Below are positions 8,425-16,857 of a stretch of DNA of 64,000 nt, one piece after another (within the stretch, counting starts at the first letter, position 1; each line of letters opens with the position of its first letter). This DNA is from Woeseiaceae bacterium (GTDB lineage Bacteria > Pseudomonadota > Gammaproteobacteria > Steroidobacterales > Woeseiaceae): positions 1-64,000 of the forward strand of contig JANQGQ010000043.1 in NCBI GenBank assembly GCA_028277185.1, written 5' to 3'. Both the position numbers and the translations under genes were made by a program. The notes under the pieces were generated by a model. It had not been told where the DNA came from. It saw nothing but the letters and a program-made list of their open reading frames with translations, and searched no databases.

Positions 8425-9876
8425 TCAACCTCCGGATGCGGCCCGCTGCCACAGGAGCAGCGCCGCATAGGCGCGCCATGGCTGCCAGGCTCTGGATTGC
8501 TCTTCGAGTTGCCGCGGCGTCGGCCGGGCCGCGCCTTCGGGCGTCGCGCCTTTCAACAGTCCGAGATCTGCCGCCGGAAACGCGTCCGGGTCTTTCAGCG
8601 CGCGCATCAGAACGTACTCGGCCGTCCAGGCGCCGATGCCCTTGATCGATATCAGTTCGCCGCGAAGCGTCTCGCGGTCGGCGCTCGGGTCCAGTACGAG
8701 TTCGCCCGCGTGCATCGCACTCGCTACGCGGCGTATCGTTGCCGCGCGGGCGGAGACGATGCCGAGCGTCTCGAGGCGCGCACGCCTGAGTCTCTCAGCA
8801 CGCGGAAACGCCCGTTTGAGCCCGGTCGCCGCTGCAAGCGCTGCGGGAAGCGGCTCGCCGTAACGTTCGGCGATGCGGCCCGCCAGCGTCGTCGCCGCCG
8901 CGACGGAAATCTGCTGACCGAGGATTGCACGAACGAGCAGTTCGAATCGATCCCACGCACCGGGCGCCCGAATGCCCGGCGTTTGCGCGAGTTCCCCGGC
9001 AAGCAGCGGCTCGGATGACAGGGCGCCCGCAATCTCGTGGATCGGCGCATCGGTATCGAAAACGTCGCGGAGCACCTCTGCGAGCGCGAACAGCGAAGCC
9101 GGCGCCACGCCGTGCACTCTCGCCTCGAGCGCCGCGCCCGTGTCGCCGATTTCCACGACGCCGGGACCGCTGTCGCCCGGGACGACCCGGCGGTAGACAT
9201 CGGCGTCGACACTCTCCACGCCGGCAATGGCGCGCGCACCGAAAAACCCAGCAAGCTTCGGCCAGTCGTAAGGCTTGCGGTACGGCAGTGACAGTTTGAG
9301 CATTTCCGAATCCGCTCCGTTGCCGCGGAGTTTTCTGAGTTCGCGCGGCGAACGCTGCCAGGTCCGCTTCACCGCGTCGTTGAAGCGGCGCGTACTCCCG
9401 AAGCCCGCGGCAAGTGCGACGTCGCTCATGGGGAGCCGGGTGTCGTCGATCAGACGTTTCGCGAAGTGCAGGCGCTGAGTCTGTGCAACGGCCTGCGGGC
9501 TGGCGCCCAGGTGTTTCTGAAACAGGCGCCTCAGATGCCGGTCGGTAACGCCCAGCCGCTCGGCCAGCGCGGGCACGCCGGCCTCATCGAGCGCACCGCC
9601 CGCAATCAGGCGCAGACCGCGGCGCACGGTCGTCGACGTGCCGTTCCACGCGGGGCTGCCGGGTGCGGCTTCGGGCCGACAGCGAAGACACGGCCTGAAG
9701 CCTGCCTCGGCGGCGGCCGCCGCCGTGTGATAGAACTCGACGTTGCGGCGCTTTGGCGTTACCGCCGGACAGATCGGCCGGCAGTAGATGCCCGTCGTCC
9801 TGACCGCAACGAAGAAACGGCCGTCGAAACGGGGATCCCGCGACTGCCGCGCTCGCTCGTAGATTACTTCCGACAT
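8425..9876 (-). CDS. Ada–AlkA fusion: methyl sensor, AraC-type regulator and 3-methyladenine DNA glycosylase
   Basis: The 483-residue protein joins three modules. An Ada metal-binding domain (residues 1–75) keeps all four zinc cysteines (GIYCRPICP and CLRCRPE) and accepts a methyl group from phosphotriesters. An AraC-type helix-turn-helix follows (about 85–180). The rest is an AlkA HhH-GPD glycosylase (about 195–480) with ILGQQISV and the hairpin SIKGIGAWTAEY followed by the catalytic aspartate. It should sense methylation, activate its own operon and excise alkylated bases. Ogt, two bases downstream, completes the response. Similar fusions occur in actinobacteria and many proteobacteria. Confidence 0.93.
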   Translation of the reverse strand: MSEVIYERARQSRDPRFDGRFFVAVRTTGIYCRPICPAVTPKRRNVEFYHTAAAAAEAGFRPCLRCRPEAAPGSPAWNGTSTTVRRGLRLIAGGALDEAGVPALAERLGVTDRHLRRLFQKHLGASPQAVAQTQRLHFAKRLIDDTRLPMSDVALAAGFGSTRRFNDAVKRTWQRSPRELRKLRGNGADSEMLKLSLPYRKPYDWPKLAGFFGARAIAGVESVDADVYRRVVPGDSGPGVVEIGDTGAALEARVHGVAPASLFALAEVLRDVFDTDAPIHEIAGALSSEPLLAGELAQTPGIRAPGAWDRFELLVRAILGQQISVAAATTLAGRIAERYGEPLPAALAAATGLKRAFPRAERLRRARLETLGIVSARAATIRRVASAMHAGELVLDPSADRETLRGELISIKGIGAWTAEYVLMRALKDPDAFPAADLGLLKGATPEGAARPTPRQLEEQSRAWQPWRAYAALLLWQRAASGG

Positions 9877-9992
9877 GCACGCAGTATACGCCGGCCCCGG
9901 ATCCCAACTAGCCGGAATCGGACCTCTACGCTGCTGTCCGCCCGGTTCGCCGAATGAGCCACCCGCGGGGGCTTCTGACTGCAGCCCTCCCC

Positions 9993-10023
9993 AAAAAAAA
10001 CGGGCGCAGCCTGCGCTGCGCCC
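9993..10023 (-). terminator. Rho-independent terminator of the dps–peroxiredoxin operon
   Basis: On the minus strand GGGCGCAGC and GCTGCGCCC form a 9-bp stem with a 4-base loop, followed by G and eight T residues. It lies 71 bases past the stop codon of the peroxiredoxin–glutaredoxin gene. Confidence 0.85.
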
Positions 10024-10093
10024 TCGCGGGCGGGGGAGTGCCCACTACCGTCCGGCCCAGGGGGAGGAGCCGGTCGGTGTCTTGCCTCAAGCC

Positions 10094-10855
10094 TTATGCG
10101 GCATCCAGACGGGCGAGGATACCCTCGTCGCTGAGCCAGGACTCCAGCTCGTCCGCACCGCCGACGCGCCGACCGTCGACGAACACCTGTGGGAACGTAA
10201 GATCCTCGGAGATCGCCCGCAGGGTTCGGTCCGTGTAGTCGCGATTCAGCACCAGCTCCTCGAACTCGACGCCGGCGGCACGCAGGAGGCCCTTCGCCCT
10301 GACACAGAACGGGCAGCCCGGACGCGTGAACACGGACACGTCGTGCGGCGACTGCGCTTCCGGGTCGAGGTATGCAAGCATCGTGTCGGCGTCGGACACC
10401 TGGAACGGATCGCCCGGTTCGTCGGGCTCGATGAACATCTTCTCGATGACACCGTCGCGAACCAGCATGGAATAGCGCCACGAGCGCTTGCCGAAGCCTA
10501 AGTCTTCCTTGCCGACCAACAGACCCATGCCGTCCGTGAACTCGCCGTTGCCGTCAGGCAGGAAAGTGACGCGATCTGCGTTTTGCGCCAGCTTCCACTC
10601 GTTCATCACAAACGCGTCGTTCACCGAGATGCAGATGACGTCGTCGATGCCCTTGTCTCTAAACAGCGGCACGAGCTGGTTGTAGCGCGGCACGTGCGCC
10701 GACGAACAGGTCGGCGTGAACGCGCCCGGCAGCGAAAACACGATCACTGACTTGCCGGCGAAGACGTCGTCCGTCGTCAGATCGACCCAGTCGTGATCGT
10801 TGCGCGTCTTGAACGTGACGTTCGGGACGCGCTGCCCTTCGATGTTGTCTAACAT
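10094..10855 (-). CDS. Peroxiredoxin–glutaredoxin hybrid
   Basis: This 253-residue fusion reduces hydrogen and alkyl peroxides with glutathione as electron donor. The N-terminal peroxiredoxin-5-type domain (1–165) has the peroxidatic cysteine in [13 protein letters not shown]. The C-terminal glutaredoxin domain (about 172–250) has the CPFC redox pair ([12 protein letters not shown]) and the TFPQVFVDG glutathione-binding loop. It lies 34 bases downstream of dps on the same strand and divergent from oxyR, so it is very likely part of the OxyR peroxide response. Confidence 0.96.
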   Translation of the reverse strand: MLDNIEGQRVPNVTFKTRNDHDWVDLTTDDVFAGKSVIVFSLPGAFTPTCSSAHVPRYNQLVPLFRDKGIDDVICISVNDAFVMNEWKLAQNADRVTFLPDGNGEFTDGMGLLVGKEDLGFGKRSWRYSMLVRDGVIEKMFIEPDEPGDPFQVSDADTMLAYLDPEAQSPHDVSVFTRPGCPFCVRAKGLLRAAGVEFEELVLNRDYTDRTLRAISEDLTFPQVFVDGRRVGGADELESWLSDEGILARLDAA

Positions 10856-10889
10856 GAATTGCTCCCTGGATTTCGAATACTCGATAGTG

Positions 10890-11357
10890 TCAGGCCAGCA
10901 TGCTGCGAAGCATCCAGGCGTTTTTTTCGTGAATCTGCATGCGCTGCGTCAGCAGATCGGCAGTGGGCTCGTCGTTCGCCGTCTCCGCCGTGCTGAACAC
11001 CTCGCGGGCCGTGCGCACCACGGCTTCCTGGCCGGCAACGAGCTGCCGGATCATCTCCTCGGCCGATTCTTCGCCGCTGCCTTCCTCGACGCTCGTGAGC
11101 TTCGCGTACGCAGCGTAGGACCCGGGCGCCTTCACGCCGAGCGCGCGAATGCGTTCGGCGATTTCGTCCACCGCCGTCGCAAGTTCGGTGTAGTGCTCCT
11201 CGAACATCAGATGCAGCGTGTTGAACATCGGGCCTTCGACGTTCCAGTGATAGTTGTGAGTCTTGAGATACAGCGTGTAGCTGTCCGCCAAGAGTTGCGA
11301 CAGCCCGGAAGCGATCTTCTCGCGGTCTTCGGGGCTGATGCCGATATTGAGTTCCAT
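10890..11357 (-). CDS. dps: Dps-family ferritin-like DNA-protection protein
   Basis: Dps oxidises ferrous iron with peroxide and stores it in a 12-subunit shell, protecting DNA from Fenton chemistry. The 155-residue four-helix protein has the inter-subunit ferroxidase motif ([18 protein letters not shown] followed by FEEHYTEL) with the expected H, D/E ligands. The ATG at 11357 is preceded by GAGGAG. It is the first gene of a two-gene operon with the peroxiredoxin hybrid and diverges from oxyR. Confidence 0.94.
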   Translation of the reverse strand: MELNIGISPEDREKIASGLSQLLADSYTLYLKTHNYHWNVEGPMFNTLHLMFEEHYTELATAVDEIAERIRALGVKAPGSYAAYAKLTSVEEGSGEESAEEMIRQLVAGQEAVVRTAREVFSTAETANDEPTADLLTQRMQIHEKNAWMLRSMLA

Positions 11358-11401
11358 GACGTTCTCCTCGTCGATATGCAGGCAGTGTACGCGCACCCAT
11401 T

Positions 11402-11428
11402 AATACGATAAAGTGCTTTATTCGTATT
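11402..11428. promoter_or_regulatory. Inverted repeat in the dps–oxyR intergenic region (candidate OxyR site)
   Basis: AATACGATAAAG (11402–11413) and CTTTATTCGTATT (11416–11428) form an inverted repeat, imperfect by one extra T. It lies midway between the divergent dps and oxyR starts. The position fits OxyR control of both directions. An AT-rich stretch with TATACT follows it toward oxyR and could supply its -10 box. Confidence 0.55.
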
Positions 11429-11447
11429 GCTATATACTATTTTTTAG

Positions 11448-12347
11448 ATGATTCCGGTAAAGCTCCCGTCCACCAAACAGTTGCGCTACTTCGTCGCGCT
11501 CGCCGAGCACGGCCACTTCGGACGCGCCGCCGAAGCGTCGTTCGTGTCGCAGTCCGCATTCTCCAACGCAATCCGCGAGCTGGAGACGCTGCTCGACGCT
11601 CAGCTCGTCGACCGTACGAACCGCAACGTCACGATCACCGCCATCGGCCAGCAGGTCGCTACCCAGGCCCGCCTCTGCCTGCAGGATATCCAGGCGCTTG
11701 TCGAACTCGCGGGCGGCCAGCACAAACCGCTGACCGGCGAACTCCGGCTCGGGGTCATCCCGACGATTGCGCCGTTCATGCTGCCGAAAGTCCTGCCGAA
11801 GCTGCGCCGGGCCTACCCGGACCTGACGCTGTACCTCGTCGAGGAGCAGACTCAGCGCATCGTCGAGCGCATGATGGACGGCGAGATCGATCTCCTGCTG
11901 CTGGCCCTGCCCTGGCCGATGCGAGGCGTGGACGAACTGCCGCTGTTCAAAGACCGCTTCTGCCTGGCCTGGCGCGAAGGTACCGAGCGGGTCGACCCGG
12001 AGCACTACCGCTTCAGCCGGCTAGATGCTGACAGCGTATTGTTACTGGAAGACGGTCACTGCCTGCGCGACCACGCGCTGGCGGCCTGCAAGATCCGGAA
12101 TACGCAGAAAATCCGCAGCTTCGCCGCGTCGAGCCTGCTGACGCTCGTCGAAATGGTCGACGCAGACCTCGGCATCAGCTTCCTGCCCGAAATGGCGATG
12201 GGCTCCGCCCTGCTCAAGAACACGCGTGTCAGACTAAAGCCGCTCGACAAGTCCAGCTACCGGACGGTCGGGCTGGCCTGGCGCAAGGGCTCGCGGCGCA
12301 CCGAGGAGTTCGAGCTGCTCGGCCGCTTCTTCACGGAGAACCGCTAG
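11448..12347 (+). CDS. oxyR: OxyR, hydrogen-peroxide-sensing LysR regulator
   Basis: This 299-residue LysR-type activator has an N-terminal winged helix (residues 8–66, FGRAAEASFVSQSAFSNAI). The OxyR redox switch is intact: Cys205 and Cys214 lie in EDGHCLRDHALAACK, equivalent to C199/C208 of E. coli. Peroxide should form the disulfide and switch on target genes. The divergent dps–peroxiredoxin operon is the obvious local target. It ends 12 bases before the convergent GGDEF–EAL gene. Confidence 0.96.
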   Translation: MIPVKLPSTKQLRYFVALAEHGHFGRAAEASFVSQSAFSNAIRELETLLDAQLVDRTNRNVTITAIGQQVATQARLCLQDIQALVELAGGQHKPLTGELRLGVIPTIAPFMLPKVLPKLRRAYPDLTLYLVEEQTQRIVERMMDGEIDLLLLALPWPMRGVDELPLFKDRFCLAWREGTERVDPEHYRFSRLDADSVLLLEDGHCLRDHALAACKIRNTQKIRSFAASSLLTLVEMVDADLGISFLPEMAMGSALLKNTRVRLKPLDKSSYRTVGLAWRKGSRRTEEFELLGRFFTENR

Positions 12348-12359
12348 CGTCGCGACCCC

Positions 12360-14561
12360 CTAGCGGCCGCCATGGTGGCGACGTCGCGAATCGAGCGCGA
12401 TGGGCGTCGAACGGATGACGGGCAGTTCGGTCGGGCGGCCGACGAAATAGCCTTGCGCCATATCGACCCCGAGGCTTGCCAGCAGCGTGAGCGTTTCGGC
12501 ATCCTGGACGTACTCGGCTACGATGCGCATGCCGGCTTCGCGACCGACTTCCGATATCAGCCGGATCATCTTCTGATCGACGGGCTGATGGGGCAGATCG
12601 CGTACGAACGTGCCGTCGATCTTGAGATAGTCGAACTTGAGTTTTTGCAAATAGCTGAAGGAGCTGTAGCCCGTACCGAAGTCGTCGAGCGCAAACTGGC
12701 AGCCTAGTTTGCGCAGCGCGGCGATCTGCCGGTCCACGTGCAGCGGCCGGCGAATCGCGAGGCTCTCGGTTATTTCGAAAATGATCCTTTCCGGCGGCAC
12801 CGAGTGTTCGGCGAAAGTTCGTTCGACGTAGTCGGTCAGATCGTCGTTCTCGAACGCGTGCGCCGACAGGTTGATCGAAAGGCTCAGGTTCCGGTCCGCG
12901 GTCGCGTACTTCTCGTAGGCAATCGCAGCATGCCGGATGACCCAGAAGTCGATCTCGCTCATGAGCCCGAAGCGCGCCGCCGACGGCAGAAAAGCGTCGG
13001 GCGCAACGAGGCTGCCATCCTCTCCCAGCAGCCTGATCAGTACTTCGTGATGCGCGGTTTCACCGCTGTCGACGCGATTGATCGGCTGGAAGCGCAGCGC
13101 GAAACGATCCTCGTCGATCGCGTTACGCAGGCTCGTGACCCAGCCGACGTCCGCCTGTCTCCGCTCCTCGCCCGTGCCGCTGGCCTCGAAGACGCGGAAA
13201 CGATTGCGGCCGGCGAGTTTGGCCTCGCGGCAGGCGAGATCCGCCTGCTGGATGAGCTCGTCATGATGCAGGTTGTCGCCGTCGACGATCGAGATACCGA
13301 TGCTGCAGTGCACGTGGAACACACGATCGTCCTCGACGTGCGTGAGGCGGCGCATGTTGTTGAGAATCAGCTCGGCCATCGCCTCGGCATCGTCCCGGCC
13401 CGTATGCCGCGCGAGGATGACGAACTCGTCGCCGCCGAAGCGTGCCACGACGTCGTTGGCGCCAATGCTGCGACTCAGTTCGTCGGCGACCTTGCAGATC
13501 AGACGATCGCCCGCGGGATGACCGCAGGCATCGTTGATGTACTTGAACTGGTCGAGATCGATGAACAGCAAGGCGCTGGCATGGCCGTGACGCATGACGC
13601 TGATGGCCTCGCGCTTGAGTTCCTCGAGAAAGCGGCGCCGGTTGAAGACGCCGGTGAGACTGTCGTGGTTGGCCAGTTCGGTGAGCCTGGCGTCCCGCTC
13701 GCTGAGCGCCGCAACGGTCGTCTCGAGCGCTTCGACGACGTCGGAGATTTCACGATGAGGGGCGGGCTTGAACTCGACCTCGAGATCGCCGAGCGCGAGT
13801 TCCCGAATGGGCTGTTCGAGGTCGGATACCGACCTGAGCGCCCGGCGCAATACGTGCCTGCCCCAGAACCCGAGGGCGGTGAGCAGCACGAGCATGACCA
13901 GCACGGCATCGCGCATGTTGCCGAGGAGACGATCGTGAAACACGCCGAAGTCCAGCGTCAACCCGATGAAGCCTAAATGACGTATCCGCCCGTTCTCCCC
14001 GGCAAGCGGTTGATCGCCGAACAGCGCGTCTTCGGATAACGACTCGACCCAGACGGGGGCGAGTATTTCGAATGCCCGCGGGTCGGTGAAGCTTGGCCGC
14101 ATCAGATACGGGGTATCGGTGCCGACGGTAGCGCGGGCAGCGTCGATCCGGCCTGCCGGCAGCGACGCGTCGGCTGCCTCTTTCGACTCGCCGGCTACCG
14201 CGAACAGAAGCTGTCCCGCGGGGTCGAAGTAAGCGACCTCGGCGATTTCGGGATAGCGCTCGACGTAGCTCTCGAGCCTCAGCGACGCTTCCTTGTCGGC
14301 CGACAGATACAGCGGTGCGGCAAGCTCGTTGAGTTCCTTGGTCCACTGCAGCGCCCAGCGTCCGTAGTTGTCCTTGAGCACCCACTGGCCGCCCCAGTAC
14401 AAGCCGACTACGGCGAGGGAACCGGCGATCGCCGCGCTGACGAGCTGAATCGTCAGAATCTCGTTGACGAGGCCTCGCTTGCCGCGGCGCGCACGAAAAG
14501 CCGCGTAGCGGGCCAGGATTCCGAGAAACCGCTGCCGGATCGGCTCGATCAGGACCTTCAT
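12360..14561 (-). CDS. Membrane GGDEF–EAL cyclic-di-GMP enzyme
   Basis: The 733-residue inner-membrane signalling protein has a transmembrane helix near residue 35, a periplasmic sensing region (about 60–210), a second helix near 215–235, a HAMP-like linker, GGDEF (about 285–450) and EAL (about 470–715). The cyclase site RFGGDEF is intact, but the inhibitory RxxD site before it is absent (GANDVVARF). The phosphodiesterase site has EVL for EAL, and NLSAHAF, FEITES, DDFGTGYSSF and KIDGTFV are present, so both activities are possible. Its start overlaps the stop of the upstream lipoprotein gene (ATGA), suggesting that the lipoprotein feeds it a signal. Confidence 0.93.
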   Translation of the reverse strand: MKVLIEPIRQRFLGILARYAAFRARRGKRGLVNEILTIQLVSAAIAGSLAVVGLYWGGQWVLKDNYGRWALQWTKELNELAAPLYLSADKEASLRLESYVERYPEIAEVAYFDPAGQLLFAVAGESKEAADASLPAGRIDAARATVGTDTPYLMRPSFTDPRAFEILAPVWVESLSEDALFGDQPLAGENGRIRHLGFIGLTLDFGVFHDRLLGNMRDAVLVMLVLLTALGFWGRHVLRRALRSVSDLEQPIRELALGDLEVEFKPAPHREISDVVEALETTVAALSERDARLTELANHDSLTGVFNRRRFLEELKREAISVMRHGHASALLFIDLDQFKYINDACGHPAGDRLICKVADELSRSIGANDVVARFGGDEFVILARHTGRDDAEAMAELILNNMRRLTHVEDDRVFHVHCSIGISIVDGDNLHHDELIQQADLACREAKLAGRNRFRVFEASGTGEERRQADVGWVTSLRNAIDEDRFALRFQPINRVDSGETAHHEVLIRLLGEDGSLVAPDAFLPSAARFGLMSEIDFWVIRHAAIAYEKYATADRNLSLSINLSAHAFENDDLTDYVERTFAEHSVPPERIIFEITESLAIRRPLHVDRQIAALRKLGCQFALDDFGTGYSSFSYLQKLKFDYLKIDGTFVRDLPHQPVDQKMIRLISEVGREAGMRIVAEYVQDAETLTLLASLGVDMAQGYFVGRPTELPVIRSTPIALDSRRRHHGGR

Positions 14562-15559
14562 CGTCCGCCTGCCAGCGTCGGTGCCGCGGTACGGACCCGA
14601 ACTTCGCGGAGCGGGCTGACCGCGGGCACGTGCCCGAGTTCGCCGCTTTGAATCTTGTTGACGATGCCGGCGATGACGTCGGCAATGTCGCTGGCGACAC
14701 TCGAAAGACTCAGCGCCGCCCCCATTGCAAGCAGGCCTTCGTTCTGCACGGCGATACGCACGCGCTGCCGCCCGGCGATCTCCGACATCTCGAGCAGCGA
14801 CCGCGCGCTGAGCACCCGACTGTCGGGAAACAGCCAGAAGCCGTCGATGTCCCGGCTCATCCGGCGGAATGCGTAAAGCGTCTCCTGATCGGAGCCGGAG
14901 ACGTGAACGAGCAACTCCACGCCGTGCGTCTGTGCGGCCGAGCGGGCCTCGGCGATAAGATCGTCGTGACCGTCACCGATGATGACGCCAACGCGTTCGA
15001 TGGCAGGATCGACGGCAAGCCATTCGGCAAGCTGCCGCTCGAGCGGCGCGTACGCCGCGACAGCGCGGGTCCGCTCGGTAAGCAGCGGATACTCCCGATA
15101 GTTGAATACCTGACTGAACACGACCGGCGCATCGGCCATCGCAACGGCGGAGCGGGCAGCGCGGAGACCGACGGCGACCACCGCACTGGTCCCGGCATCG
15201 TTGACGCGATTCAGCACGCTGATCGGCGCGGCGCCGTCCGCTCCGAGATCGAAGATCGCGGCATCGTCGTAGCGCTCGAGCAGCGCGTCCGCTACGTCGC
15301 TGTACGCCGTCTGCGGTCCGGAAACCAATATCGTTACCGGTTCCGGGCGAGGCTCCGGTGTCGACGGAATCACCGGCTTCGGCTCTGCCGCCGGAGCGGG
15401 AGTCGCCGGCGTCTGGGCAACCGGCGGCAGCACCGGTACCTCGGGCTCGGGCGTGACGGGCTCCGGCGCCGGCGGCGTCGCACAGCCGCCCGCAACCAGC
15501 AGCGCGAGGAGCAGCGCTCCCCGGCCGGCTATCCTTGCCTTGTTGTCGAACCGTCGCAT
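14558..15559 (-). CDS. ABC-type substrate-binding-like lipoprotein
   Basis: The 333-residue protein has a lipoprotein signal (lipobox VAGGC near residue 26). A Pro/Glu/Ala-rich linker of about 45 residues comes next, followed by a two-lobed periplasmic-binding fold of the ABC_sub_bind (PF04392-like) type, with landmarks VVAVGLRAARSA, PVVFSQVFNY, RVGVIIGDG and IDGFWLFPDSRVL. No permease or ATPase gene is nearby. The four-base overlap with the GGDEF–EAL gene downstream suggests it is a ligand sensor for cyclic-di-GMP signalling, not a transporter part. The long linker could let it reach the sensor domain from the membrane. Confidence 0.8.
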   Translation of the reverse strand: MRRFDNKARIAGRGALLLALLVAGGCATPPAPEPVTPEPEVPVLPPVAQTPATPAPAAEPKPVIPSTPEPRPEPVTILVSGPQTAYSDVADALLERYDDAAIFDLGADGAAPISVLNRVNDAGTSAVVAVGLRAARSAVAMADAPVVFSQVFNYREYPLLTERTRAVAAYAPLERQLAEWLAVDPAIERVGVIIGDGHDDLIAEARSAAQTHGVELLVHVSGSDQETLYAFRRMSRDIDGFWLFPDSRVLSARSLLEMSEIAGRQRVRIAVQNEGLLAMGAALSLSSVASDIADVIAGIVNKIQSGELGHVPAVSPLREVRVRTAAPTLAGGR

Positions 15560-15918
15560 TTGGTCTTAGTCCTTCGCTGCCCGGTCAACCGCCCGACCGG
15601 CGATCCCTGCCGGTCTGTCCGCGCTGTATAGCAGATTCCTATGCTCACCGCAGTGCACGGCGGCCCGTAACGGCGATGCCGGTTCGACATCCGCTGAAAC
15701 CCGCGGGTGGCTTGCGATCAGAGTGCGTTGCGGTGACGCAACGAGCGGAGCGCCGAACTTATGTTAAGAGGCCCGCGGCAGAACCAGTGAACGCTGCTGC
15801 AACGCGGAAGAACCACACGGGAGGTTTCACGATCAGGCCCTCGTAGTAGCCCTGTCGCGTCTTGTGCTCGAAGTCCGCCTGTCGATGGATCTGCACATCG
15901 AACGACTGGATGCAGTCT
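15560..15918. other. Intergenic region without recognised gene
   Basis: The 359 bases between two minus-strand genes contain no frame with convincing protein-like composition. No intrinsic terminator or tRNA is seen. The half near 15560–15640 probably holds the promoter of the lipoprotein–GGDEF/EAL operon. Confidence 0.5.
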
Positions 15919-16677
15919 TTATCGGGCGACGTTGAAGCGTGCCTGTCGATAGCGCGGGTTCTCTATTTCCTCGAAAATCCCGAACGCATAGTCCTCGCGG
16001 GAGATCTGCGCCGGTTCGCCATCGGGGTCGCGGAGCAGGACGTCGCCGCCGAAGCGGACCTTGCCGGTACGTCCCTCGAGACGCAGGCCGTTGGGCGGCG
16101 AGGCAACCGTCCAGTTGATGTCCGAGGCTCGAAAGGCATCCAGCGCAATCTGGTGACCGTAGAACATCGCGCGATTCGGATTGTCGTCCGCAACCCGGCC
16201 GAGCTCGAGCGGTGTCTTGCCGTCAGCGTAGATGAGCGTGAAGACACTGCCGACGAAAATCAGGCGCGGGCCGTCAGGGCCCATCGGCGTCAGGACCTCG
16301 ATGAGCGACTCCGCGGCCCGGGGTGCGATGTAGTTGGCCGGGTCGGGATCGCCTGGCGTACCGCCTATCGAGACGACGACCGTATCGAAACGACTGACGA
16401 GTTCGCGGGTCGCGTCGCGGTCGAGAATGTCGCTCGTCACAACTTCGATACGGTCGCCGTAGTCGGCGAGCCGCGCCGGGTCGCGCGTGACGCCCGTAAC
16501 GGCGTAACCGCGCAAAAGCCCCTCTTCGACGATCTTGCTCCCGATGCGCCCGCTGGCGCCGTAGATCAGGACGCGCGGCGAATCGCCGGCGGCGTCAGAT
16601 TCGCCCTCGTCCGCAACGGCCGGCATCTGACCGGCTATCGCGGCGAGGCAGAATAGCCACAATAAACTTCGATACAC
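15919..16677 (-). CDS. Exported NAD(P)-binding, NmrA/SDR-like protein
   Basis: The 252-residue protein has an N-terminal hydrophobic signal (LLWLFCLAAIAG) and then an atypical short-chain-dehydrogenase fold: glycine motif IYGASGRIGSKIV, VTRDPARLADYG, DTVVVSIGG, and PNRAMFYGHQIALDAFRAS containing the Y-x3 segment. Most relatives are cytoplasmic, so a secreted or membrane-anchored version is odd. I prefer the GTG at 16677, which has a GGGGGG stretch just upstream, over the ATG at 16698. The substrate is unknown. The gene diverges from the reductase-like fusion. Confidence 0.72.
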   Translation of the reverse strand: MYRSLLWLFCLAAIAGQMPAVADEGESDAAGDSPRVLIYGASGRIGSKIVEEGLLRGYAVTGVTRDPARLADYGDRIEVVTSDILDRDATRELVSRFDTVVVSIGGTPGDPDPANYIAPRAAESLIEVLTPMGPDGPRLIFVGSVFTLIYADGKTPLELGRVADDNPNRAMFYGHQIALDAFRASDINWTVASPPNGLRLEGRTGKVRFGGDVLLRDPDGEPAQISREDYAFGIFEEIENPRYRQARFNVAR

Positions 16678-16857
16678 GTACGTCCCCCCGGATGGCATGG
16701 TTTTGAAAGACGGCGATCCGTCGTTCTTCGACAAGCCCTTGCCCGGGAGTTCACGGCACTTGAGCAACGAATCCTCCGTGTAGTCTAATCGGAGCTGCCC
16801 CAGGCGAGTGCGCCCGTCGCCGCTCCGCCGTACCACTCGACAACCCGGGAACGAAGC

